Below are positions 1 through 23,235 of a stretch of DNA of 64,000 bases, one piece after another (the first letter of the stretch is position 1; the number at the start of each line of letters is the position of its first letter). The stretch is from Norana najaformis. Its lineage: Eukaryota > Annelida > Clitellata > Crassiclitellata > Hormogastridae. The stretch is taken from assembly GCA_964023275.1 (NCBI GenBank), contig OZ029915.1:12902712-12966711 (forward strand), in the 5' to 3' direction. The notes below the pieces were generated by a model. The model was not told the origin of the DNA, made no database searches, and saw only the letters and a program-made list of their open reading frames with translations. Made by a program: the position numbers and the translations under genes.

Positions 1-2370
1 AGTGGGTGACCGCCAAGACAGTTTGATGCTGATATGTGGATCCCAGTGGGTGACCGCCAAGACAGTTTGATGCTGATGTCCGGATCCCAGTGGGTGACCG
101 CCAAGACAGTTTGATGCTGATGTCCGGATCCCAGTGGGTGACCGCCAAGACAGTTTGATGCTGATGTCCGGATCCCAGTGGGTGACCGCCAAGACAGTTT
201 GATGCTGATGTCCGGATCCCAGTGGGTGACCGCCAAGACAGTTTGATGCTGATGTCCGGATCCCAGTGGGTGACCGCCAAGACAGTTTGATGCTGATGTC
301 CGGATCCCAGTGGGTGACCGCCAAGACAGTTTGATGCTGATGTCCGGATCCCAGTGGGTGACCGCCAAGACAGTTTGATGCTGATATGTGGATCCCAGTG
401 GGTGACCGCCAAGACAGTTTGATGCTGATGTGTGGATCCCAGTGGGTGACCGCCAAGACAGTTTGATGCTGATATGTGGATCCCAGTGGGTGACCGCCAA
501 GACAGTTTGATGCTGATGTCCGGATCCCAGTGGGTGACCGCCAAGACAGTTTGATGCTGATGTCCGGATCCCAGTGGGTGACCGCCAAGACAGTTTGATG
601 CTGATGTCCGGATCCCAGTGGGTGACCGCCAAGACAGTTTGATGCTGATGTGTGGATCCAAGTGGGTGACCGCCAAGACAGTTTGATGCTGATGTCCGGA
701 TCCCAGTGGGTGACCGCCAAGACAGTTTGATGCTGATGTCCGGATCCCAGTGGGTGACCGCCAAGACAGTTTGATGCTGATGTCCGGATCCCAGTGGGTG
801 ACCGCCAAAACAGTTTGATGCTGATGTCCGGATCCCAGTGGGTGACCGCCAAGACAGTTTGATGCTGATGTCCGGATCCCAGTGGGTGACCGCCAAGACA
901 GTTTGATGCTGATGTGTGGATCCAAGTGGGTGACCGCCAAGACAGTTTGATGCTGATGTCCGGATCCCAGTGGGTGACCGCCAAGACAGTTTGATGCTGA
1001 TGTCCGGATCCCAGTGGGTGACCGCCAAGACAGTTTGATGCTGATGTCCGGATCCCAGTGGGTGACCGCCAAGACAGTTTGATGCTGATGTCCGGATCCC
1101 AGTGGGTGACCGCCAAGACAGTTTGATGCTGATGTCCGGATCCCAGTGGGTGACCGCCAAGACAGTTTGATGCTGATGTCCGGATCCCAGTGGGTGACCT
1201 CCAAGACAGTTTGATGCTGATGTGTGGATCCCAGTGGGTGACCGCCAAGACAGTTTGATGCTGATGTCCGGATCCCAGTGGGTGACCGCCAAGACAGTTT
1301 GATGCTGATGTCCGGATCCCAGTGGGTGACCGCCAAGACAGTTTGATGCTGATGTCCGGATCCCAGTGGGTGACCGCCAAGACAGTTTGATGCTGATGTC
1401 CGGATCCCAGTGGGTGACCGCCAAGACAGTTTGATGCTGATGTCCGGATCCCAGTGGGTGACCGCCAAGACAGTTTGATGCTGATGTCCGGATCCCAGTG
1501 GGTGACCGCCAAGACAGTTTGATGCTGATGTCCGGATCCCAGTGGGTGACCGCCAAGACAGTTTGATGCTGATGTCCGGATCCCAGTGGGTGACCGCCAA
1601 GACAGTTTGATGCTGATGTCCGGATCCCAGTGGGTGACCGCCAAGACAGTTTGATGCTGATGTCCGGATCCCAGTGGGTGACCGCCAAGACAGTTTGATG
1701 CTGATGTCCGGATCCCAGTGGGTGACCGCCAAGACAGTTTGATGCTGATGTCCGGATCCCAGTGGGTGACCTCCAAGACAGTTTGATGCTGATGTGTGGA
1801 TCCAAGTGGGTGACCGCCAAGACAGTTTGATGCTGATGTCCGGATCCCAGTGGGTGACCGCCAAGACAGTTTGATGCTGATATGTGGATCCCAGTGGGTG
1901 ACCGCCAAGACAGTTTGATGCTGATGTCCGGATCCCAGTGGGTGACCGCCAAGACAGTTTGATGCTGATGTCCGGATCCCAGTGGGTGACCGCCAAGACA
2001 GTTTGATGCTGATGTCCGGATCCCAGTGGGTGACCGCCAAGACAGTTTGATGCTGATGTCCGGATCCCAGTGGGTGACCGCCAAGACAGTTTGATGCTGA
2101 TATGTGGATCCCAGTGGGTGACCGCCAAGACAGTTTGATGCTGATGTGTGGATCCCAGTGGGTGACCGCCAAGACAGTTTGATGCTGATATGTGGATCCC
2201 AGTGGGTGACCGCCAAGACAGTTTGATGCTGATGTCCGGATCCCAGTGGGTGACCGCCAAGACAGTTTGATGCTAATATCCAGATCCCAGTGGGTGACCG
2301 CCAAGACAGTTTGATGCTGATGTCCAGATCCCAGTGGCTGAGAGCCAAGACAGTTTGATGCTAATGTCAC
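1..2370. repeat. 44-bp minisatellite array, 53 full units plus one diverged unit
   Basis: The unit begins agtgggtgaccgcc and ends ggatccc. It repeats every 44 bp without any indel from base 1 to 2332, and a diverged 54th unit runs to about 2370. The window starts at a unit boundary, so the array probably continues leftwards. Variation is confined to a few positions: the segment before the GGATCC site reads atgtcc, atatgtg or atgtgtg, and gaccgcc becomes gacctcc in units 28 and 41. Each unit carries a BamHI-type GGATCC. The period is not a multiple of three, so it is not a coding repeat. The last unit passes directly into the piggyBac-like remnant next to it. Confidence 0.97.
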
Positions 2371-2790
2371 AGCACTGTTGTCGTTCCATCTCACTGTAAT
2401 GATAGAAGACAGCTTGTGGTCAACTGACCCTTGAGTCTGTTTCTTACTGGTCAACCGAAGGAAGCGAACAGTTGGCGATTCTGTTGGCTCCAGCAGCTCC
2501 AGTATATTTCGACCGGACGATTGTTGTAGAAAGTCTCAAAAGAAGTCATAAAAGTAGACAACGTAGTTATTAGGAGGGAACTTGCCAACTAGATTGACAA
2601 CCACTGAGCCGCCCAATCCAAGCTGGGTATCCGTGACACTAGCACCTTGATACGGTTCCAACTGAACACATCAGCCGAGTGGTGTATTCAACGACCAGAT
2701 TTATAGCCATATCTAATCGGTTTACCACGGATGATCGGTTTCGCAGAATGCCTGCCATTGTAGGGTATCATTGATTGGTTGGTGTGCATG
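2333..2790 (-). pseudogene. piggyBac-type transposase remnant (PGBD-like), degraded
   Basis: Reading the minus strand from about 2775 down, three frames together show the hallmark order of a piggyBac DDE transposase: a SMIPYNGRH block, RGKPIRYGYK, LNTPLG, VQLEPYQG, LGLGGSVV, a YVVYFYDFF block where DNFFTS is normal, and finally VRWNDNSAVTLASN. At least two in-frame stops (after LNTPLG and after YDFF) and one frameshift (after RYGYK) show it is dead. No terminal inverted repeats or TTAA target sites were identified. The final coding segment, at about 2333-2370, is the same sequence as the adjoining 44-bp satellite unit. The family call is strong because the motif order is diagnostic; the exact ends are not known. 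Confidence 0.85.
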
Positions 2791-3200
2791 AGCAGTAGTT
2801 TATATGGATCCCTTGGCTATAGCTCTGCTTCGATCAGGGATCTACCATGCATGATCATTACAAAAGAGAAGTGCAATAACATTGAGCTGACACGACTGAC
2901 TTTAAAGCTAAGCAGTTTTCAGTGAAACCTGCATGCCCATCACTATGGAATACTACTCCATTTGACTTGACAACAGGCCAATTCCCATTCAGTTTAAAAT
3001 GACACTGAGATATGACCTGTTAAGTACTTAATAGCTCATGTTCTTCTAGCAACTTCGCACTGGCAACGTTACTGTTTTAAGTATCATGTAAAATTACCTG
3101 TTCATTATTAATTTAATTATCATGTAACATTACCTCTTCATTATTAATTTATCATTACTTTTGTAAAATAAATCATTTATTGTTAAAGGGGCCTGAATTG

Positions 3201-3201
<1 letters not shown>

Positions 3202-3251
<50 letters not shown>

Positions 3252-3262
3252 AATAAATAAAT
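3202..3262. repeat. (ATA)n microsatellite followed by (AAAT)n
   Basis: About 14 uninterrupted TAA/ATA trinucleotides are followed by several AAAT tetranucleotides. Frame reading through it gives an artefactual poly-tyrosine stretch on the minus strand. Confidence 0.95.
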
Positions 3263-4904
3263 TTGTTGCTGTACTTATATCTATTTTGGCATTTTGGGTT
3301 GAGCTTTTGAGCACAAGCATCAACCGTTAAACTTACAGCATTACTAAGATCAGTTGCTGTTAATGGTTCAATAAATGGCTTTTGAATTGAATTTTTAAAA
3401 TGAATTGAATACATCCGCAATGCTGTGACTAACACATGTTAGATATTACTGACTATGACATGACTGAGGGAATATTTATGCAAGAAAAACTAAGTATCTG
3501 AAAAAATGATTGCGATCTTCGATGGAGTTGAAGTGACATCTGCAGAAAATCATAAAAATTACACGCAAATAGGCCTACTTTCCAAAATTAGCTGCTTGGC
3601 AGGTAACAGTTGTTAGCATTAATTTCTAAACTTTATAATTTTATAAACATAATTTTACATTACTTTTAACTAGGCTTAATATACTAATTATAGAACGATA
3701 CTAAGACGCAGTAGACACGTATCTAGTAACTTTCGCTTGATTTAACTATTAGTGGTAAAGACTGCATGATGTCATGATTTATTCTTTCTATTTCCTGTTT
3801 ACTGGTCTTCGTTCTGCTCAGGATTAATTCAGCATAATGATTCTTCTCCTCTTCTTTGTAATTATCTCGTATTCCTGGCAGTCGATCGGGAATACCGATT
3901 TGATTCTCTCTGTTTGATTTATTATTGGTCTCTAGATTCAGTTCACAGAAATGCCTGCGTCTGATACGATGTATGAAGCAATAACGCTCTCGTCTGCACT
4001 AAGAGCCTTCTACCTCACCGATTTTCACATTGATTCGTCATCAGCTATTAATCTTTTCCATATTTCCTTTGACTCAGGAGACGCCTTTTGTCTCTGTTTC
4101 CTTCTCCTTCGATTCACAGACCGACTAGTAATTGCAGTCAAATGCAACCCCCGCAAGAAACGTCACTCTGTCATTTACTTGGTCCCTTTTTGCTGTCGTC
4201 ATACTGGCATGAGTCGTTTACGAATTATCATTCCCTTGCAATAAGCGCGCACTTAATAAAGTCGCTTAAAAGCCTTCAAGCATACTTTGTGTACAATCAC
4301 GAGTTAGTTTCCAATTAATCTTTACATCTTCTCCCAATTTTTCACAGCAGTTCTGCACAGCTGGCTTCTGGCCTAAAAGATATTGGCCTCCTAAAAATCC
4401 TGTTACAATTTGTACACAGCTTTTTCCGCCATCGTTGTGGCCGCAGGTAAACACACATCCGAGACTATGCACTCCATCGCTTGACCCCGACCACCAATCG
4501 CTTCTCTCCGTTCATATCAACAAAATCTCCTGATTATACACTTCCCAACAACGATTCAATCACAGCAAGATTTCAATTGCATTCGATCGTCTATAGCTGA
4601 AGCAAGTCTAAGGCTAAGGGTCGTTCCTCTAAGTCATTTTTCAACGTGTTAAATTTATAACCAATTATTATGCATAGTTCTGTTTGAAAGGCTACTCTTC
4701 CACTGCATATATTAGACCTACGTTCTACAAGACAACTTAGAAATTAATTGCTTAAATCAGTGTTTTATTTCTGTGGCTTATTCGCGAAATAGTGCGTCAT
4801 GTTTCAGTTTTTAAGCTGAGATAAGATACTGACATGACTTCCTGCTATTATTACTAATGCAGCCTGATACGTGACTATTGTCATATCTATTAAATCAGTT
4901 TGCA

Positions 4905-4932
4905 AGTCAGTCAGTCAGTCAGTCAGTCAGTC
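4905..4932. repeat. (AGTC)n tetranucleotide microsatellite
   Basis: Seven perfect AGTC units, followed by a CTGTCTGTCT-like degenerate tract. Confidence 0.93.
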
Positions 4933-6937
4933 ACTGTCTGTCTAACCGTCCCTGTCGGTCTCTTTGTCTCTATGTCTGGGTGTCTATCTGACTATCTTCT
5001 TTATATTTGTCTGTTTGGCATCTGTCATCATATAATAAAAGACAAATCACTTTTAGTAGTGTAGTCACTTTTGTTAAAAGTGTTCCAGTCCGTAACTGCA
5101 GCTGATGACTACCACACAGTCACTGGTTTAAATGTCTCTGATGCATGGTTCTCAGAAGGCGCGAAATAATTCAGTGTTCACAGCTTTTCCTGTTTACATT
5201 CTTCGTTCTAATGTTCGAAAACGTATAACGATGTAATTCCCCAGGTGGCACCAATGTAAAGACGCGTTAACCAAGTACTAACTGGTGATCAATCTCTTGA
5301 TGGGCTTTCACGCTTTCAGTAGATTGCATGTATATTATTTCGACTTAGATCATGAAGAGTGGGTTTATTATTAGCAGAACTACGACGTTTTCCTGGTCCT
5401 TGTCACAAATTTTTGTGCAGCGTAACCGATCGAACCTTTGACGATTTTATAAAAGGTAGAATCCTCTGCTGGTTATCACGAGCAACAGGTTTAAGTAAAG
5501 TTCGCTTTAGACTGGGTCAATTTTCCAGCTCTAAGTGACCGTTAGTGATCACTCTTAATATTCCGCTCAGTTTGTTTTTCGAGCCTCGTTGGAACAGTGA
5601 AATGTTGTAAGGCGCGACAAAAGAACTTTCTGTCGAATTCTCTAAGGGTCCATTAATCAGTTGAATCCAGGGGGGCTGCTTGTGACGCAGAGAGTATGAG
5701 TTTGAGACCTTTCTAGGCGGTTACTGTGCAGGGACTAAGTACTCTACGTACAGCTGCTCAGTCCCGTTTATGCTCCGTCGTATGGCTGTGTGTCCACTTC
5801 TGAACTTTGGAGGCTGCGCAATATCAATTACAGTTTGAATTTGTGTTTGCATTTAGTCTGCAGTCGTTTTACGGTCCGCGGAAAATCGTATCATTGCAGA
5901 TCTTGATTGATGAGAATGTGCATTGAATGTGCAGATATTTGTCCTATATCATATTATACAGCCAGAGCGAACGCTGGTCACTTTTATTTATTTATTTATT
6001 ACTTGTGTAATTATGTATAGTATTGCTGTGTAATGACAAGACTTGAAGCGATGGCGCCGAGTAATTGTCGTTCAGGACTTATTCAAGATGTCAACCCAGG
6101 TTCATCTTACTGACGGCTCAACCAATAGACCACCGTTTATATAAGCACTTTATTGTCGATGGACTGGTGCCTCTGTCTTCCTGCTTCACTTTTTTTAAAT
6201 GTAAATGAAAAATTTCTGTTTGATTACTCACTCAGCATATCGGACAGCACTCTCACCGTTTCAAACTTCCTTGCCATGCATTATTCCTCGCATTTCCATT
6301 TATCAGTGATAGCTTCCTGTAAGTTTCTTGGACTTCTTTTTATACACGGTGCATAGATCTATTACACGGTTCAAGTCTGTCTTCTCTACCTCTCGTAACA
6401 AACTCATACTGCGACACAATTAAATGCATATTGAGTCTTTGGCTATAGTGCTTATATAAATCGAAACAAAATCTCATTGTCATTCTATAATCGTCGCTGG
6501 AATGTTCTCTTTACTGCGCTAGTTTTTTTCTATTTTCTTTGGACCAATATCCTTTCGAAGTCGTCACTTATTGAGAGGCTTCCAGTTATGCAATAGCGTC
6601 ATGTTTTTCGGCATATTTTAAGTAAAAGCCGTATGTTTCATCTCAGAGTCTAGATTCTCGAAGACCTAGCTTCTCTCTCGTTTTGCTGGTCCCTTCTATC
6701 CTTCTAACTTTGCTATACATTCAGAATTTTAGGCAAACTCTCGGGTAATCGTTGTGAGAGATTCTACAAAAATTCACAATAATACTATTTAGTGTTTGTT
6801 GTCTGTTGTTTGTTCTGGTTGCATACAGCACGAAGTCTGTAGACATCCAGATGGGTGATGTTCCATGAGGAAATCGTTTATGTTCACGTCACGAAAAAAC
6901 TTAAAAGGCACTAGAGAAATAGTCAGATACATATATA

Positions 6938-7120
6938 CTCATACATGCTTTGATATACATATATACACACAAACAAGAAAGAAATATAAATGCTTATATA
7001 TATACATGAATACATACATGCAGGAAAAATTGAAATGCTTATATATACATATACACATACATACAAGGAAGAAATATAAACGCTTATATACATATATACA
7101 TATATACATATATACACACA
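6938..7120. repeat. Imperfect ATAC/ATAT-rich repeat tract
   Basis: Blocks of atatatacatatacac alternate with about 55-bp blocks containing aagaaagaaatataaa and aaatgcttatatata, giving a degenerate local tandem repeat of roughly 60 bp. The isoleucine/tyrosine-rich open frames on both strands are artefacts of the repeat. Confidence 0.8.
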
Positions 7121-7512
7121 TAGGGGACAGTTGTTCCGAATGCAGGACCAGCTCGTTATGCAAAAGATTACGAGAGGCCTAAAAACGAGTATTTTCCCCA
7201 AAAGAAATTTGCCAAAGGGGAACGATTAACACCTTTTCTCGCCGATATAATCCTACATTGGAACACATTCTCATGCAGTTGTATTCTTCACTCACGAGAT
7301 GATTGCCTGTTCAAATAGCAGCATAGATCTACGGACGAAAGCGGATATTCATGGTTTCCATTCGCGACATCGTTGCGCTAACACTCTGTTACACAGCTGG
7401 GCATTAAAGGAGTCAGATTGGCGCCTTGTTTATGGGTAGGCCTGTCCTCAGAGGTTCAATCCCTTATCCCGTCTCTTGGCGCCGCTGTTATTAACTGCGT
7501 CATTGTCTTTAG

Positions 7513-20324
<12,812 letters not shown>

Positions 20325-20953
20325 GACAATATTACATTAAGGTTGACCTACTGACCTAGCAAAGCAAGAACACGGCAAGCGTCAACTGGACATCGTATTC
20401 TTATGTTTTAGGCTACTTAACTGATAGACTATCATTCGAATTATGCATACGGTAAAGTAAGGTCGAGGCCAAGAGGCCGGGCAGCAAGAAGATGCCTTTA
20501 AGCACTGGAAACTGCCATATTAAAAACGTCATCTGAATTCAATTTGAGAGGTTGTTCCAAAATATGTAGACAGCTTGGTAAGTAGGTAAATAGTTAGTAC
20601 ATCGTTTATTCTTTACAGTGCAGTCGTCGTCGTTGGCGTAGTTCTAAGGTTGATGGATCTTTTAGCTGTAGCAGTCCAACAGCTAAGCGGGATGTTCCTA
20701 GAGCATCGTCACAATAAAGTGTCAATATCACATTATGCCCCTCTAGATTCTGAAAAGGAAAATCTGGCATTACTTGTTTTATGGAGTTTAAGGAACGCTG
20801 GTCATCTAAGTAACGATGACTATGACAATTGGACGACCTCGTTAGAGAGACGAAATTCTATTTCTGCTTTACAGTCATTCGGCACCTTAATTATTTGCTC
20901 ATCAGTGTCAGTGTACATATATTACATTATGCCTACTTTCAATCGATGTATAT

Positions 20954-21340
20954 TGTTGCATGCTGGAAACAATTAGGCTCGTAGGGGTATAACCCGAACC
21001 AGCATACAACGTTCGTTGGTTTAAAAATCTGCATTCTCGAACACTCGACTCCAAAACGGCAACATCAGATAGCAACAACGTCAACTCAACGAACTTCAAC
21101 GAACCTCAAAGAACCTCAAAGAAAACCTCAGAACCAACCTAAGAACCTCCCACAACAGTTTAAGCTCTCTCTTTTATACCTTCTTCTCAACCAACGAGAC
21201 AACCATTCCTTTAACCACTCCCTCAAACACTCCTTTCATCAACACAGGTGCATGCGCACGTGTTCCTAACAGAATATTGCACGAGCACGTGTCACCTTCC
21301 GACCTAACCTCACCTGCCTTCCACACGTGACCTAGCAACA
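20954..21340 (-). mobile_element. Solo LTR of an LTR retrotransposon
   Basis: The 387-bp segment begins TGTTGC and ends GCAACA, giving a perfect 6-bp terminal inverted repeat of the TG...CA type. It is flanked by ATAT on both sides, a possible 4-bp target duplication in an AT-rich site. On the minus strand it carries a TATA-like ggtataaaagagag. Three CACGTG E-boxes lie at 21257, 21286 and 21324. No internal gag-pol is present, so it fits a recombination-derived solo LTR. A 29-bp direct repeat (atatattacatta, then gcctactttcaatcg) is found on both sides and is longer than any normal target duplication. Confidence 0.65.
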
Positions 21341-22471
21341 ATATATATTACATTACGCCTACTTTCAATCGGAGTTCGATAAAAGTTACGTGCATGAGCA
21401 TAGCTGAGCTGAATTTGAATACGTCATGCAGTTGTTTCAGCATGTACTAATGCATATATACAGGCCTATACTCCTTCGGATCCAACTGAGAGCCCTCTCT
21501 TTCTTGATGATATCCAGCTTTTGAAACGTGGATGTACAAATGCTGATAGCTCATTTACCACTTTTATTTGATGTATATTGATTTAATCATCATAATGAAA
21601 TGCATGCCATACAATGTGATTAGTGATCGCGAAGGAAGAGTCGAGCCTGTAACACACGACTTAATTTAAGGCGCGTAGTTTGTCGGCTCTAGGATCTGTG
21701 AAAGAGAGATCAACGCCATGCCAATTAAGAACGCATGGAGGATTATTAATACTTTAGACTGACCATTGCTTCAACATATATATGTTTCTGAATGCATTCT
21801 GTACAACAGATGTATATTTTGAACCTCAGAGATTGGGGAATATGTTAAATTACTAGGCTGTCTGTCTTTGTTCAAAATGGCTGTTTGGAGTTTTTACGTT
21901 TCTATGCATCAGTCGAAGAATCTTTTGAAAATTCGATCCCGGTACAAGATATAAAGCACATTGTCTGAATTTTGATATCGATAATGATTCAAAAGAACTG
22001 TCGTTGTGAGATACTGCAAATACAAAATAGCATTACAAGAACTGTGTTTCTTTTTCAGTACTCTTACACGGCGCCGAGTCAAGTGTCTGGGTTTGAAGAG
22101 TATGCAGAAATTCGAAACACGCAAACACAAGTATGATCCAGGGAATATCATCATCGCCGTCACATGCAGATCGACTTCGAAATTATACAACAACTGCCGT
22201 AGATCGTACCTGCTTTTGTAGATAAAAGCTGCTTTGAAGTACTTGACAGATGTTAAACAGTTAAACTTCTGATTTCGAACAGCTGTCATAAACTCGACCA
22301 GCAGCTCAACATTGTCACTAATAAATGTTGCTGCGTCAATGCGTTTGAACAGAAAGCTTGTTGCAGAAACAAAGGCTTAACTGTTACAATGGATCACTTT
22401 ATTCGTGAACACTAGAAAACTACGTTGTATGGATAATTCTTATATAGATCCTAAGTCAGAATTCCTGTTAA

Positions 22472-22705
22472 ATGGAACGGTGGCTGACTGCAAGTACGCC
22501 TGCCTCTCAACTCTGTGCTCAGGGTTGGAATCCTGATGTGTTGCGTGGAATTAGTAATTCTTTATGGAGCCTTGAAACCCATAGAAAAGGCTGTGTTCAG
22601 TTGTTGGACTGCTGTTGTCGTGTTATTCTGCGCTTCAGTCAAGATATCCCTCAACCCGGTACCACGGCTGTGACGCCTATTTGGATTACTATTAAAGCAG
22701 GCGTA
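22472..22705 (+). mobile_element. tRNA-derived SINE
   Basis: The head contains an A-box-like ggtggctgactgcaag and, at normal tRNA spacing, a B-box-like gggttggaatcc; a non-tRNA body of about 150 bases follows. The tRNA-like part is too diverged to be a functional tRNA gene. Confidence 0.55.
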
Positions 22706-23235
22706 TACTAATAAGCTACATTATTAATGATCTTACTTTAGTCATGACAGGCATTAGACTTTAAAATATATCATATTAGAATTATGCATGCCAATTATTA
22801 TGCTGTCTAAACATACATGTGACTCTGGTCTGTTTGCAACTTAGAACAGGATGCTATATGCATTAGAGCTACATCTATACAATATATTTAACCTAGGCAT
22901 ATACCATAGGATTATAATATAGGACATGTATCCGACATATATCTGATGTTATGCATATTATATATCCTTCATTTACTTCTTTTGGTTGTAGTTTTGTCTC
23001 AGTTTGTCATGAATGTCTCCGGATGCAATATCTTTTATATAATGTGCATTAGCCAAAATATAACTGCTAATCAAATACACCATAAAATAGAGATTTAAAC
23101 ACGTTTACCATGCGATTTCCAAGGCGACACTAAATCAGTCCAACTCAAAAACTAGATTAGTTGCAAGCAAAACTATCAATCACTCTAAGAAACGATATAT
23201 CGTCGATATTAATATTAGTAGTAGTACATGTAAGT

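Larger units (their letters stand above)
2791..7512. other. Non-coding region upstream of the visible AMPA receptor exons
   Basis: I find no recognisable coding exon here. It holds an (ATA)n tract running into AAAT repeats at 3202-3262, an AGTC tetranucleotide run at 4905-4932 and an imperfect AT/AC-rich tract at 6938-7120. The first exons of the receptor at 7513, which should encode the signal peptide and the start of the amino-terminal domain, were looked for here and not found. They are either beyond the left edge or too short and diverged to recognise by eye. Confidence 0.6.
20325..23235. other. Spacer between convergent AMPA receptor and LCSR-A genes
   Basis: No gene is recognised. It contains a solo LTR (20954-21340), a tRNA-derived SINE (about 22472-22705) and an unrecognised open frame at 20650-20976, whose first 80 codons have a protein-like composition but match no family known to me. 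An AATAAA lies near 20713 but is too distant to assign to the receptor with confidence. Confidence 0.5.

Noticed and set aside
1-2370. CRISPR-like repeat array
   Set aside because: Units are directly contiguous with no spacers, and the rest of the window is clearly eukaryotic.
5413-5452. Small upstream exon of the AMPA receptor between tgtgcag and gtagaa
   Set aside because: The 35-40 base reading does not resemble the GluA amino-terminal domain and would not join in frame with confidence.
6865-7201. Open frames on both strands rich in isoleucine, tyrosine and threonine
   Set aside because: They are translations of the ATAC/ATAT repeat tract.
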